Shown here: piece by piece, positions 24,098 to 33,301 of the stretch
How positions within the stretch are numbered: position 1 is the stretch's first letter
Layout of the letters: each line of letters starts with the position of its first letter
NCBI RefSeq assembly: GCF_000428105.1
Contig: NZ_ATZH01000025.1
Span: forward strand, 1 to 64,000
Length of the DNA stretch: 64,000 nucleotides
Source: Bacteroides pyogenes DSM 20611 = JCM 6294
Lineage (GTDB): Bacteria > Bacteroidota > Bacteroidia > Bacteroidales > Bacteroidaceae
Direction of reading: 5' to 3'
Made by a program: the position numbers and the translations under genes
Notes under the pieces: generated by a model
Database searches by the model: none
Seen by the model: only the letters and a program-made list of their open reading frames with translations
Told to the model about the DNA's origin: nothing

Positions 24098-25801
24098 TTA
24101 GAGCATGGTCACCTTCTTTTCTTTCACATCGCTGCTCGCTTCTACTACATTCACTACGTAGTCGCCCAACTTTTCGCATTCCGCGATGATATCCATATAG
24201 TATACGCCCATTTGATAGTCGTATTCCTTGTTGTTTACATCCAAGATATTTTGATTCTTCAGTTGGTTGCGATAATTGTTTATTTCGTTTTCTATATTGA
24301 ACGATTTGTTGATGTCGATGCTTTGGTGCTCTGTCTTCTCCACCACGGCAATCATTTGCGTCAGAGCGTCGTTGGTGAGTTTCATCATGAAATGGATATG
24401 CTCGTATTGCTTTTCGGTGAAGTCTTGATTGGTCTGCCGTTTGCGGTTGATGGTACGAGCCAGATTATAGCAACTGTCGCCGATGCTTTCAATCTCGGTC
24501 ACTTCGCGCAGCATGGCGCGTATTTGCAATTTACTCTCGGAGCTTAAGCGGCCTTCCGATACCTGATTCAAATAGTTGGCTATCTCCAGTTCCATATTGT
24601 CGCTGATGCTTTCGTACTTTTCTATCCGGCTGAACAGCTTGTTGAAGTCATCGTCTTTTTCCGTGTGCAGCAAGTCTTGTACCATCCCGAACATACGATG
24701 TATGCGTTCGGAAAAGAGATGGATCTCCTTACGTGCCTGAAGAATCGACAACTCTGCCGTGGAGAGCATACCACCGGTGATAAACCGCAGACGCGGCTCT
24801 TCGTCTTCCTCTTTGGGGCGGATAATGGCGCATACCGTACGCTCGATAAGCTTTACACCCCATATCAGCAGGAATACGTTGCAGATGTTGAAGATGGAAT
24901 GGAATGCGGAAAGCTTATACGAGATGCTTACTTGAGGGTCGGTCGTTGAGAAAAAACTGTCTACTACCCAGTTGACAAGTTGCATGAAAGGATGGAAGAT
25001 TGCCAATACCCAGATTACTCCGAATACGTTGAATACAAAATGGGCCAATGCTGCCCGCTTTGCCTGTGAGTTGGCTGTCAGCGCGGCAAGATTGGCCGTG
25101 ATGGTGGTACCGATATTTTCGCCCAATACGAGGGCTGCTCCCAATTCCAGGCTGATCCATCCGTTGGCGCACATAATCAGGGTGATGGCCATAGTGGCGG
25201 CAGACGCTTGCACAATCATGGTAAGGATGGTTCCTATGAACAAAAACAGCAGTACGGACATGAACCCCATATCGGTGTAGTTTTGCACAAAGGCGAGCAT
25301 ATCCGGATTAGCGTTCAGGTCGGGCGCGTTTGTCTTCAGAAACGAAAGACCCATGAAAAGGAATGAGAAGCCGAAGACAAATTCGCCGATAGACTTGCGG
25401 TTGCTTTTTCCGGAAAAAATAAGCGGGAGGGCGATGGCCAACAGCGGAAGGGCAAAAGCTCCCATGTCTACCTTGAATCCGAAAACCGAAATAATCCATG
25501 CGGTGACTGTGGTACCGATATTTGCACCCATGATGACACTGATGGACTCGGCTAAAGTGAGCAATCCCGCATTCACAAAACTCACAACCATTACTGTGGT
25601 TGCCGACGAGGACTGGATGAGGGCGGTAATCAACACTCCTGTTAGAACCCCCGTTACCCGGTTGGTGGTCATTGCTGTCAGAATACCTCGTAGTCTGTCG
25701 CCTGCGACTTTTTGCAAGCCCTCGCTCATTATTTTCATTCCATACAAAAACAGCCCTAATGAGCCAATGAGCTTTAAAAAATCATAAAAAGAATACTCCA
25801 T
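24098..25801 (-). CDS. Na+/phosphate cotransporter family protein with PhoU domain
   Basis: The 567-residue protein has two repeated NptA-type transport units. The substrate motif QSSSATTVM occurs in the first (about residues 63-71) and a related QASAATMAI in the second (about 200). About ten membrane segments cover residues 5-310. The C-terminal 220 residues form a cytoplasmic PhoU-like helical domain with EIESIGDSCYNLART. Family members import phosphate with Na+; the PhoU domain probably senses or regulates. It is divergent from the nucleoside kinase gene. No pho regulatory genes are nearby. Confidence 0.93.
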   Translation of the reverse strand: MEYSFYDFLKLIGSLGLFLYGMKIMSEGLQKVAGDRLRGILTAMTTNRVTGVLTGVLITALIQSSSATTVMVVSFVNAGLLTLAESISVIMGANIGTTVTAWIISVFGFKVDMGAFALPLLAIALPLIFSGKSNRKSIGEFVFGFSFLFMGLSFLKTNAPDLNANPDMLAFVQNYTDMGFMSVLLFLFIGTILTMIVQASAATMAITLIMCANGWISLELGAALVLGENIGTTITANLAALTANSQAKRAALAHFVFNVFGVIWVLAIFHPFMQLVNWVVDSFFSTTDPQVSISYKLSAFHSIFNICNVFLLIWGVKLIERTVCAIIRPKEEDEEPRLRFITGGMLSTAELSILQARKEIHLFSERIHRMFGMVQDLLHTEKDDDFNKLFSRIEKYESISDNMELEIANYLNQVSEGRLSSESKLQIRAMLREVTEIESIGDSCYNLARTINRKRQTNQDFTEKQYEHIHFMMKLTNDALTQMIAVVEKTEHQSIDINKSFNIENEINNYRNQLKNQNILDVNNKEYDYQMGVYYMDIIAECEKLGDYVVNVVEASSDVKEKKVTML

Positions 25802-25880
25802 CTATAAAATTTTTAATGGTTGTTTGTTCTCTGACCGATTATAAGTATATTAGTCCCATCATCATTCACACTTAAAAAGG

Positions 25881-27560
25881 ATGTCTATGACACAGATGGT
25901 ACGAATTTGTTGCAAAAATAATAATAATTATAAAGATTTCCCTATCGGGAGCTCACTTTTGGATATTTATCGCGGTTTTAATCTTAATTTTCCTTATCAG
26001 GTAGTAAGTGCCAAGGTAAACAATCGCTCCGAAGGACTTAAATTCAGAGTTTATAACAATAAGGATGTGGAGTTTCTTGATGTCAGAGATTCGTCAGGTA
26101 TGCGTACCTACGTTCGCTCACTTTGCTTTGTGTTGTTCAAAGCCATCACCGAGATTTTTCCGCAAGGAAAGCTGTACGTGGAGCATCCGGTGTCGAAAGG
26201 GTATTTTTGCAATCTCCGGATTGGTCGTCCCATAACCCTGGAAGATGTGAACAAAATCAAGAAGCGCATGCGCGAAATCGTAGAGGAAGATATCCCGTAC
26301 CATCGCATCGAATGCCAGACAGCGGAGGCGGTGCGTGTTTTCGGCGAACGCGGGATGAAGGATAAGGTGAGGGTGCTCGAAACTTCCGGTTCGCTTTATA
26401 CCTACTATTATACGTTGGGCGATACGATCGATTATTATTATGGTAATCTGGTTCCAAGCACCGGGTATCTGAAAGTGTTCGACCTTGTGAAATATTACGA
26501 TGGATTATTGTTGAGAATTCCTAACAAGCAAAATCCGGAAATGCTCGAAGAGGTGGTGAAGCAGGAAAAAATGCTGGATGTTTTTAAGGAGTATTTGAAC
26601 TGGAGTTATATCATGGGATTGAATAATGCGGGCGATGTGAATCTGGCTTGTAAAAAAGGTTATGCTACCGATCTTATTAACGTAACGGAAGCCTTGCAGG
26701 AAAAGAAAATCGCTCAGATTGCGGATACCATTTTCAACCGGGGGGAAAACGGCGGACGGGTGAAGCTGGTTCTGATTTCCGGTCCGTCTTCATCGGGAAA
26801 AACAACGTTCAGCAAGCGCCTTTCGATTCAGTTGATGACGAACGGCCTGAAGCCTTACTCCATTTCACTCGACGATTATTTTGTTGATCGCGAACAGACT
26901 CCATTGGATGAAAACGGCAATTATGATTACGAGTCGCTTTATGCGCTCGATCTTGATTTGTTCAATCGTCAGTTGGAAGCTTTGCTCAGCGGAGAAGAAG
27001 TGGAACTGCCCCGTTTTAACTTTGCATTGGGAAAGAAAGAGTATACGGGCGATAAGTTGAAAATCGGAGAAAACACGATTCTGATTCTGGAGGGCATTCA
27101 TGCCTTGAATCCTGAGTTGACGGCGCATATCGACGAAAAGAAGAAATTTAAAATATATGTTTCGGCGTTGACTACCATTTCGCTCGACGATCACAACTGG
27201 ATTCCTACCACGGACAACCGATTGCTACGGCGCATTATCCGGGATTTCAATTACCGGGGCTATTCCGCCCGTGAAACCATTTCGCGCTGGCCGAGCGTGC
27301 GTGCCGGAGAGGATAAATGGATATTCCCTTATCAGGAGAATGCCGATGTGATGTTCAATTCCGCTTTGCTTTTCGAATTTGCCGTGTTGCGTCTCCATGC
27401 CGAACCCATTTTGATGGGAGTTCCGCGCAACTGTCCGGAATACAGCGAGGCCTACCGGTTGTTGAAATTTATCTCGTATTTTACTCCCGTGAAAGATAAG
27501 GAAATTCCGCCGACCTCATTGCTGCGTGAATTTTTGGGAGGAAGCAGCTTTAAATATTAA
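25881..27560 (+). CDS. Nucleoside (uridine-type) kinase with TGS-like N-terminal part
   Basis: The 559-residue protein fuses a threonyl-tRNA-synthetase-like N-terminal region (TGS domain, about 1-75, then a tRNA-synthetase-associated-like segment to about 250) to a C-terminal P-loop kinase of the uridine kinase/phosphoribulokinase family. The Walker A motif is GPSSSGKTTFSKRL (residues 301-309 for GPSSSGKTT), followed by SLDDYFVDREQTP and ILEGIHALNPEL. It probably phosphorylates a nucleoside, but the role of the N-terminal part is unknown. This architecture is widespread in Bacteroidetes and Firmicutes. It is monocistronic. Confidence 0.92.
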   Translation: MSMTQMVRICCKNNNNYKDFPIGSSLLDIYRGFNLNFPYQVVSAKVNNRSEGLKFRVYNNKDVEFLDVRDSSGMRTYVRSLCFVLFKAITEIFPQGKLYVEHPVSKGYFCNLRIGRPITLEDVNKIKKRMREIVEEDIPYHRIECQTAEAVRVFGERGMKDKVRVLETSGSLYTYYYTLGDTIDYYYGNLVPSTGYLKVFDLVKYYDGLLLRIPNKQNPEMLEEVVKQEKMLDVFKEYLNWSYIMGLNNAGDVNLACKKGYATDLINVTEALQEKKIAQIADTIFNRGENGGRVKLVLISGPSSSGKTTFSKRLSIQLMTNGLKPYSISLDDYFVDREQTPLDENGNYDYESLYALDLDLFNRQLEALLSGEEVELPRFNFALGKKEYTGDKLKIGENTILILEGIHALNPELTAHIDEKKKFKIYVSALTTISLDDHNWIPTTDNRLLRRIIRDFNYRGYSARETISRWPSVRAGEDKWIFPYQENADVMFNSALLFEFAVLRLHAEPILMGVPRNCPEYSEAYRLLKFISYFTPVKDKEIPPTSLLREFLGGSSFKY

Positions 27561-27649
27561 AATTTTTCTTTTCTTGCATCTCGATATCTCTCGTTGTGGC
27601 AGGTAGCGAATGCGTGGTTCTATACGCAAGATTGCTTGGGTGTATCGTT

Positions 27650-27824
27650 CATATATGCCCGGTGTGCTGTCTATATATACTCACCGCGGTAGCTATATAT
27701 ACTCACTGCGGTAGCTATATATACTCACCGTGGTGGCCATATATGCTTATCACGGTAGCCATATATGCCTATCACGGTGGCTATATATGCTTATCGGGGT
27801 AGCCCTATTATATACAGCGCGTGG
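27650..27824. repeat. Eight-unit 22-bp array (ATATAT...CCGCGGT type)
   Basis: Six well-conserved 22-bp units start at 27671 and every 22 bp to 27781, with degenerate units on both sides (27650, 27803). The unit begins YYATATATRCTYACCGYGGT and ends in RG. Each unit holds two small palindromes, ATATAT and a CCGCGG-like core. The same consensus occurs in both orientations at 54262-54430, so it is a dispersed family. Confidence 0.93.
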
Positions 27825-27945
27825 CATATACTTTTCCCAGAGCCCAAATTGTCCGTATTTTTAACTAGCTTCTCCGTCGCCGCATTTTCACTTGTAGGGG
27901 AATTAATGTAACAATTAAGCCCGAAAATGTTACATCAGGTACACA

Positions 27946-27975
27946 TAGCATAGCATAGCACAGCATAGCATAGCA
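27946..27975. repeat. Six-unit TAGCA microsatellite
   Basis: Six 5-bp units run in register: TAGCA three times, CAGCA once, TAGCA twice. Pentanucleotide runs can change length by slippage. No reading frame or promoter element clearly depends on this one. Confidence 0.85.
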
Positions 27976-28288
27976 CAAAAAACCTCCTCCTTTTTCCTCC
28001 TCCGGAAAAAGAAGGGTGAGGAGGAGAGAGAAGGAGGAGATTAATAATTTGATTAAGAACAACAGGGAGAAAACGGGGGATAAAGTGCAAAGTATCGGTT
28101 ATATTTGCATCGTCAATCAGCGTAATGAGCCGGATATGGATATGCAAAACAGAAACACGAATACCAACACAAACGAAAACACCACTCTGCAATGCAGCTG
28201 CTTTTTCCCTGTGCAGGCTTGCGGGCAAGGGCGGATGCCCGATGGACGCCGCCCGTCTGCACCGATGCCCTGCTGCGCATGGCGCGCT

Positions 28289-29662
28289 TTATCTCAACGC
28301 TTCCACTTCATCGGGAGTCAGAGGAATTTTCTTGCCCAACCGCCGCGAACCGGTAGCGGTAATCAGGTAGTCCTCCTCGTTGCGTATGCCTCCGAAGTCC
28401 TTGTACGCTTCTACTTTCTCGTAGTTGATGAAATCGGTGAATTTCTTTTCCGCTTTCCAACGGTCTATCAGCTCGGGGATGAAGTAGATGCCCGGCTCTA
28501 CGGTGATTACGAACCTATCCTCCAGCGGGATGGCAAGGCGCTGCGACTTCCTGCCGAACTGCGTGCTCTTGGGTTGCCCGTTGTAGCCTACCCACAATTC
28601 GCCGAGATTCTCCATGTCGTGAACGTCGAGCCCCATCATGTGCCCCAGCCCGTGAGGGAAGAGAAGGGCATGGGCGCCTTCGCGCACGGCATCGTCGGTA
28701 TTGCCTTTCATCAGTCCGAGCTCTTTCATGCCGTCTACCAGAATGCGGGCGGCGAGTTCGTACACTTCCATGTAGGGGATGCCCGGACGCAACGCCTTCA
28801 CCGATTCGAGGTGCATGGCATTCTGTATCTCGTACACTTCCCGTTGGCGGGCAGTAAACTTCTTGTCGGCGGGAATGGTAGACGACATGTCGCCGGCATA
28901 GCCCGATTCCACTTCCGCTCCGGCATCGATCAGGAACAGATCGCCCGGTTTCACTTTGTTGCCGTGGTAGTGGTTGTGCAGCGTTTGCCCGTTGATGGTG
29001 GCGATGGTGGCGAACGAAAGCTCGCAGTTGTTGGCTTGCGCCACCCGGTTCATCTCTGCCACTACCTCGTACTCGTACATGCCGGGGCGAAGGAATTTTG
29101 TGGCGGCGATGTGCATGTCGGCGGTCACGTTGCAGGCTTTTTCTATTTCGGCTATCTCTTCGTCCGATTTATAGTTCCGTTGAGCCACGATGGCGCGTAT
29201 GAACGGTACCGAACCTTCCTGACGGGCGGGCGGGATGCCGAGCCAATCCATCAGCTTCAGCTTGTGCTCCGCACGGTAGGGGGGCAGGTAATGAACCGTT
29301 TTCCCCTTTTGCACGCATTGGTGCAGGTAGCTTACAATATCCGCAGAAGGCATCACCTCTTTCATGCCGACGCGTTCGCATTTCTCGTGCAGGGTGGGTT
29401 GTGCTCCCATCCATACGATGGCGTCGATGGAAAGCTCGTCGCCGAAAATGATTTCTCTATCCGCGTCAATATCTATGATGGCTGAAAGCCCCGCGCCCGA
29501 AAGCCCGAAGTAATACAGGAATGTAGAATCCTGACGGTAACGGAAGGTGTTGTCTTCGTAGTTCAACCCGCACTCGTCGTTTCCGAGAAATAACAATACT
29601 CCGGAGCCTAATTTCTTTTTCAGCAAGGCTCTGCGCTGCACGTACGTTTCTTTAGCAAACAT
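28289..29662 (-). CDS. Aminopeptidase P family protein (Xaa-Pro aminopeptidase)
   Basis: The 457-residue M24B metallopeptidase has an N-terminal creatinase/aminopeptidase-P domain (about 1-160) and a C-terminal pita-bread domain. Di-metal ligands are visible: the aspartates in LIDAGAEVESGYAGDMSSTIP, the histidine in HGLGHMMGLDVHD, and the glutamates in TVEPGIYF and near the C-terminal FGGIRNEEDYL. It releases N-terminal residues preceding proline from peptides in the cytoplasm. It is divergent from rpoN with a TATCTTTG box at 29690-29697 on its strand. Confidence 0.95.
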   Translation of the reverse strand: MFAKETYVQRRALLKKKLGSGVLLFLGNDECGLNYEDNTFRYRQDSTFLYYFGLSGAGLSAIIDIDADREIIFGDELSIDAIVWMGAQPTLHEKCERVGMKEVMPSADIVSYLHQCVQKGKTVHYLPPYRAEHKLKLMDWLGIPPARQEGSVPFIRAIVAQRNYKSDEEIAEIEKACNVTADMHIAATKFLRPGMYEYEVVAEMNRVAQANNCELSFATIATINGQTLHNHYHGNKVKPGDLFLIDAGAEVESGYAGDMSSTIPADKKFTARQREVYEIQNAMHLESVKALRPGIPYMEVYELAARILVDGMKELGLMKGNTDDAVREGAHALLFPHGLGHMMGLDVHDMENLGELWVGYNGQPKSTQFGRKSQRLAIPLEDRFVITVEPGIYFIPELIDRWKAEKKFTDFINYEKVEAYKDFGGIRNEEDYLITATGSRRLGKKIPLTPDEVEALR

Positions 29663-29689
29663 AATTTCTTAATTTAGAAGTTCGTAGGG

Positions 29690-29697
29690 CAAAGATA
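29690..29697 (-). promoter_or_regulatory. Bacteroides -7 box for aminopeptidase P
   Basis: The plus strand reads CAAAGATA, TATCTTTG on the minus strand, matching TAnnTTTG, 28 bases before the start codon. Confidence 0.6.
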
Positions 29698-29761
29698 AAG
29701 ATTTTTGTGTTATAGGATTAAAAATATTCATTCTAATCTGGTTTATCTCTGGTTAAAAAGC

Positions 29762-29769
29762 TACTTTTG
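29762..29769 (+). promoter_or_regulatory. Bacteroides -7 box for rpoN
   Basis: TACTTTTG matches TAnnTTTG, 35 bases before the rpoN start codon. Confidence 0.6.
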
Positions 29770-29803
29770 TAGCGGTAAACAGTAGAAAAAGCAAGAATAC
29801 GTT

Positions 29804-31285
29804 ATGGCACAAGGTTCACGTCAGATACAAACTCAGGCACAACAACAGATACAGACGCTTTCGCCCCAGCAGATTCTGGTGGTGAAGTTGCTGGAGCTTC
29901 CCGCATTGGAGCTGGAAGACCGTATCCATGCCGAGCTTTTGGAGAATCCTGCGCTTGAGGAGGGGCGGGAGGAAACTCCTGCCGATGAGTATTCCGCTGC
30001 CGAATCGGAGGAGACCGGAGACGACGGGGCGAATGAGTACGACTCTCTGGACGACTATCTGAGGGAGGACGACATACCCGACTATAAATTGCAGGAGAAC
30101 AACCGCTCGAAAGGGGAGCAGGCGGAAGATATACCTTTTTCCGAAGCCACCTCTTTCTACGAAATACTGAAAGAACAGCTGCGTGAGCGCAACCTGACGG
30201 AGCATCAGCGCGAATTGGTGGAGTATCTCATCGGCTCGCTCGATGACGACGGGTTGCTGCGCAAGTCTCTGGAGAGCATCTGCGACGAACTGGCCATCTA
30301 CGTCGGTGTGGAGTGTACCGAAGAGGAACTGGAGGAGGCGTTGGGAGTGTTGCAGGATTTCGATCCCGCAGGGCTCGGAGCGCGTACGCTTCAGGAGTGC
30401 CTGCTGATACAGATCCGCCGTAGGCAGGCGGAAGAAGAAAGCGCCGGTCTGCTGCTTGATTTGGAAGAGCGCATCATATCCGAATGCTACGAGGAGTTCA
30501 CCAAGAAGCATTGGGACAGGATAATCAGGAAGCTGAACGTGGATGAGGCGGTTTTTAACGAAGCGATTGCAGAAATTACGAGGCTCAATCCGCGTCCGGG
30601 AGCTTCGCTGGGCGAAACCATCGGGCGGAACTACCAGCAAATCGTGCCCGACTTTCTGGTGGAGGCGTATGACGACGGAACCATCAATATCAGCCTCAAC
30701 AACCGCAACGTGCCGGAGCTCCGCATGAGCCGGGATTTTACCGAAATGGTGGAAGAGCATACGAAAAACCGTGCCAACCAATCGAAAGAGTCGAAAGAGG
30801 CCATGATGTTCCTGAAGCAGAAAATGGATGCGGCGCAGGGATTTATCGACGCGGTGAAGCAAAGGCAGAACACGCTGATGACTACCATGCAGGCCATTGT
30901 CGATTTGCAACGCCCTTTCTTCATGGATGGCGACGAGTCGCTGCTGAAACCTATGATCCTGAAAGATGTGGCGGAGCGTACCAATCTGGATATATCCACT
31001 ATCTCGCGCGTAAGCAACAGCAAATACGCGCAGACCAATTTCGGGATTTATCCTCTGAAATTTTTCTTCAGCGACGGATATACCACCGAAGACGGAGAGG
31101 AGATGTCGGTGCGCGAAATACGCAAAGCGTTGAAAGAGTGTATCGATGCCGAAGACAAGAAAAAGCCGCTTACAGACGATGAACTGGCGGAGATGCTGAA
31201 AGAAAAAGGCTATCCCATCGCCCGCCGCACGGTAGCCAAATACAGGCAGCAGATGAATATACCGGTGGCGAGGCTGAGGAAATAA
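29804..31285 (+). CDS. rpoN: RNA polymerase sigma-54 factor
   Basis: The 493-residue protein has the sigma-54 layout. The glutamine-rich activator-binding region I (about 1-50) includes LSPQQILVVKLLELPALELE. An acidic region II follows (about 55-110), then the core-binding domain. The C-terminal DNA-binding region has a helix-turn-helix and an RpoN box ARRTVAKYR (near residue 475). It directs transcription from -24/-12 promoters with enhancer-binding activators, none of which are in this window. It leads a colinear group with the PAP2-like, gcvH, purE and ispG genes. Confidence 0.97.
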   Translation: MAQGSRQIQTQAQQQIQTLSPQQILVVKLLELPALELEDRIHAELLENPALEEGREETPADEYSAAESEETGDDGANEYDSLDDYLREDDIPDYKLQENNRSKGEQAEDIPFSEATSFYEILKEQLRERNLTEHQRELVEYLIGSLDDDGLLRKSLESICDELAIYVGVECTEEELEEALGVLQDFDPAGLGARTLQECLLIQIRRRQAEEESAGLLLDLEERIISECYEEFTKKHWDRIIRKLNVDEAVFNEAIAEITRLNPRPGASLGETIGRNYQQIVPDFLVEAYDDGTINISLNNRNVPELRMSRDFTEMVEEHTKNRANQSKESKEAMMFLKQKMDAAQGFIDAVKQRQNTLMTTMQAIVDLQRPFFMDGDESLLKPMILKDVAERTNLDISTISRVSNSKYAQTNFGIYPLKFFFSDGYTTEDGEEMSVREIRKALKECIDAEDKKKPLTDDELAEMLKEKGYPIARRTVAKYRQQMNIPVARLRK

Positions 31286-31333
31286 GCAGAATGTAATGTA
31301 TAAAACCATATATCATAGTAATGTTTGATACCG

Positions 31334-32005
31334 ATGAATGTGGAAAGAGAGCATATTATAGCCGATAGAACGATGTTGAAGGCGGCACGTGTGATTTCGA
31401 TGGTGTTCACCCCCTTTTCGATTCCGTTCCTGTCGTTGTTGGCGTTGTTCCTGTTTTCGTATTTGCGCATCATGCCGATGAAGTTCAAAGTGATTGTGCT
31501 TGGCATTGTCTATTGTTTTACGATACTCACTCCCATGCTTACAATTTTTTTGTTTCGCAAGATCAACGGTTTCGACCGTCAGGAGTTGAGTGAACGTAAA
31601 AAACGCTATGTGCCTATTATGCTGACAATCATATCTTATGTGTTCTGTCTGTTGATTATGCGCAAGAGCAACCTGCCCTGGTATATGACGGGGGTAATTC
31701 TCGCCTCTTTGCTGGTTTCTGTGGTCTGTGTCATCGCGAATCTGAGGTGGAAACTGAGCGAGCACATGGCGGGTGCGGGAGGAATCATCGGCGGGCTGGT
31801 GTCGTTCAGCGCGTTGTTTGGGTACAATCCGGTCATCTGGCTCTGCCTGTTTATCCTGATTGCCGGAGTGTTGGGCTCGGCACGCATCATACTGGGGCAT
31901 CATACCATCGCCGAAGTGCTTGCGGGCTTTGTAGTGGGTTTGCTCTCCGCCATATTGGTGCTTCATCCGCTCTACAATGTATTTTTTCGTATATTCTTAT
32001 TTTAA
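31334..32005 (+). CDS. PAP2-like multi-pass membrane protein
   Basis: The frame opens with TTG at 31325; the first ATG (31334) gives 223 residues. The protein has about six membrane helices. The C-terminal SARIILGHHTIAEVLAGFVVG resembles the third PAP2 phosphatase motif (SRxxxxxHxxxD), but Glu replaces the usual Asp and the earlier KxxxxxxRP motif is not evident. It may be a degenerate or divergent lipid phosphatase; substrate and activity are uncertain. It starts 48 bp after the rpoN stop and precedes gcvH by 36 bp. Confidence 0.8.
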   Translation: MNVEREHIIADRTMLKAARVISMVFTPFSIPFLSLLALFLFSYLRIMPMKFKVIVLGIVYCFTILTPMLTIFLFRKINGFDRQELSERKKRYVPIMLTIISYVFCLLIMRKSNLPWYMTGVILASLLVSVVCVIANLRWKLSEHMAGAGGIIGGLVSFSALFGYNPVIWLCLFILIAGVLGSARIILGHHTIAEVLAGFVVGLLSAILVLHPLYNVFFRIFLF

Positions 32006-32041
32006 TTACTAACAGTATAAACCCTAAAAAAACTAACTATT

Positions 32042-32422
32042 ATGAATTTTCCACAGAATTTGAAGTACACGAGCGAACACGAGTGGATTCGCGTAGAAGG
32101 AGACATTGCTTATGTAGGTATTACGGACTATGCGCAGGAGCAACTGGGCGATATCGTATTCGTTGATATTCCGACTGTAGGAGAAACGCTGGAAGCTAAC
32201 GAAGTGTTCGGCTCTATCGAGGTGGTGAAAACGGTATCCGATCTTTTCCTGCCCGTAGCGGGCGAAGTGCTCGAGCAGAACGAAGCGCTGGAAGAAAATC
32301 CGGAACTGGTGAACAAAGATCCTTACGGCGAAGGCTGGCTGATTAAACTGAAACCCGCCGACTTGAAAGATGTGGAAGGTTTGCTGGATGCCGAGGGTTA
32401 CAAGGCGGTAATCAACGGTTAG
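32042..32422 (+). CDS. gcvH: Glycine cleavage system H protein
   Basis: The 126-residue lipoyl carrier has the lipoylation lysine K63 in FGSIEVVKTVSD and the typical start YTSEHEWIRVEGD. The lipoyl arm carries the aminomethyl group between P, T and L proteins in glycine breakdown. The other gcv genes are not in this window. A strong hairpin follows at 32440-32485, so purE may be expressed mainly by read-through or another promoter. Confidence 0.97.
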   Translation: MNFPQNLKYTSEHEWIRVEGDIAYVGITDYAQEQLGDIVFVDIPTVGETLEANEVFGSIEVVKTVSDLFLPVAGEVLEQNEALEENPELVNKDPYGEGWLIKLKPADLKDVEGLLDAEGYKAVING

Positions 32423-32439
32423 TATCGTAGCGGCCGGTG

Positions 32440-32485
32440 GTTAGCGATGATGTGGCGGCATGGGCTTGTTTTTGTCATCGCTAAC
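32440..32485 (+). terminator. Hairpin after gcvH
   Basis: GTTAGCGATGA (32440-32450) and TCATCGCTAAC (32475-32485) form an 11-bp perfect stem, with TTGTTTTTG in the loop. It lies 17 bp after the gcvH stop codon and probably reduces transcription into purE. Confidence 0.55.
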
Positions 32486-32563
32486 TGTCGGTCGCTTCTT
32501 ATAGCGTTGCCGGTCAACGATTGCTTTTATGACTGAGAATAACGCTTGTAACCAATATAACTG

Positions 32564-32599
32564 AACATTTATAACTAAACATTTATAACTAAACATTGA
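32564..32599. repeat. Short 14-bp tandem repeat upstream of purE
   Basis: AACATTTATAACTA occurs twice, followed by a third partial copy AACATTGACC that runs to the purE start. It may be a by-product of slippage; it also sets the AT-rich ribosome-entry region of purE. Confidence 0.7.
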
Positions 32600-32604
32600 C
32601 CAAA

Positions 32605-33114
32605 ATGACCCCTGTTGTAAGTATTATCATGGGCAGCACGTCCGACCTCCCGGTGATGGAGAAGGCGGCGCAACTGCTGAACGATATGCGTGTTCCGTTC
32701 GAAATGAACGCTCTTTCGGCGCACCGTACGCCAGAAGCTGTGGAAGAGTTTGCCAAGAATGCCCGCTCGCGAGGTGTCCGGGTGATTATTGCCGCCGCCG
32801 GAATGGCTGCTGCTTTGCCCGGCGTGATTGCCGCCAACACGACGCTGCCCGTCATCGGAGTGCCAGTGAAAGGATCGGTGCTTGACGGAGTAGACGCGCT
32901 TCACTCTATCGTCCAGATGCCTCCCGGTATTCCGGTGGCCACCGTTGCCATCAACGGAGCTATGAATGCGGCTATTCTGGCCGTTCAGATATTGGCCTTG
33001 AGCGATTCTTCTTTGGCTGAGGCTTTTACGGCCTATAAAGAAGGCCTGAAGAAGAAGATAGTGAAAGCCAACGAAGAGCTGAAGGAGGTGAAGTATCAGT
33101 ACAAGACCAATTAA
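32605..33114 (+). CDS. purE: 5-(carboxyamino)imidazole ribonucleotide mutase
   Basis: The open frame begins with TTG at 32596, but the ATG at 32605 gives 169 residues (MTPVVSIIMGSTSDLPVMEK), the usual class I PurE length. The active-site signatures SDLPVM and SAHRTPE are present, as is AAAGMAAALPGVIA. It converts N5-CAIR to CAIR in purine synthesis. No purK neighbour is seen. It lies between gcvH and ispG on the same strand. Confidence 0.96.
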   Translation: MTPVVSIIMGSTSDLPVMEKAAQLLNDMRVPFEMNALSAHRTPEAVEEFAKNARSRGVRVIIAAAGMAAALPGVIAANTTLPVIGVPVKGSVLDGVDALHSIVQMPPGIPVATVAINGAMNAAILAVQILALSDSSLAEAFTAYKEGLKKKIVKANEELKEVKYQYKTN

Positions 33115-33120
33115 GGCAAG

Positions 33121-33215
33121 CGGCCGATCAAAATAAAGCATATATGAATTCTTACAAAGTGGTCAACTAAAAACATTAAACTACATAGTTGATCAAAATA
33201 AAGCATATATAAATT
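33121..33215. repeat. 65-bp direct repeat between purE and ispG
   Basis: GATCAAAATAAAGCATATAT (from 33126) recurs identically from 33191, 65 bp apart; the following ten bases match at nine positions (GAATTCTTAC against AAATTCTTAC). The 35 bp between the copies are different. Confidence 0.92.
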
Positions 33216-33301
33216 CTTACTCATGCCAAAACTCCAATGCTTGAACGAAGCCTTGCAGGTGGGTTTGCGGATGTGATTTTGCCCTGTTTCCGGGCACACT
33301 A

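Larger units (their letters stand above)
27561..28288. other. 728-bp spacer: 22-bp array and 5-bp microsatellite
   Basis: No credible gene lies here. Contents in order: a 22-bp tandem array (27650-27824), a weak dyad TGTAAC/GTTACA, a 5-bp repeat (27946-27975), a purine/pyrimidine-rich CCTCCT segment with partial self-complementarity (27978-28035), an isolated TATATTTG box on the plus strand (28100-28107) without a convincing gene, and GGGCGG/CCGCCC pairing near 28228-28255 that may end the aminopeptidase transcript. Confidence 0.6.

Noticed and set aside
28016..29485. A 489-residue plus-strand frame across the aminopeptidase P gene
   Set aside because: Antisense shadow. Its N-terminal Asn/Thr-rich part (from 28136, after a TATATTTG box) is curious, but it runs straight into antisense sequence with no domain.
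31625..31950. A fully functional PAP2 phosphatase
   Set aside because: Only the last motif is recognisable and its Asp is Glu; the protein is called PAP2-like without assigning activity.
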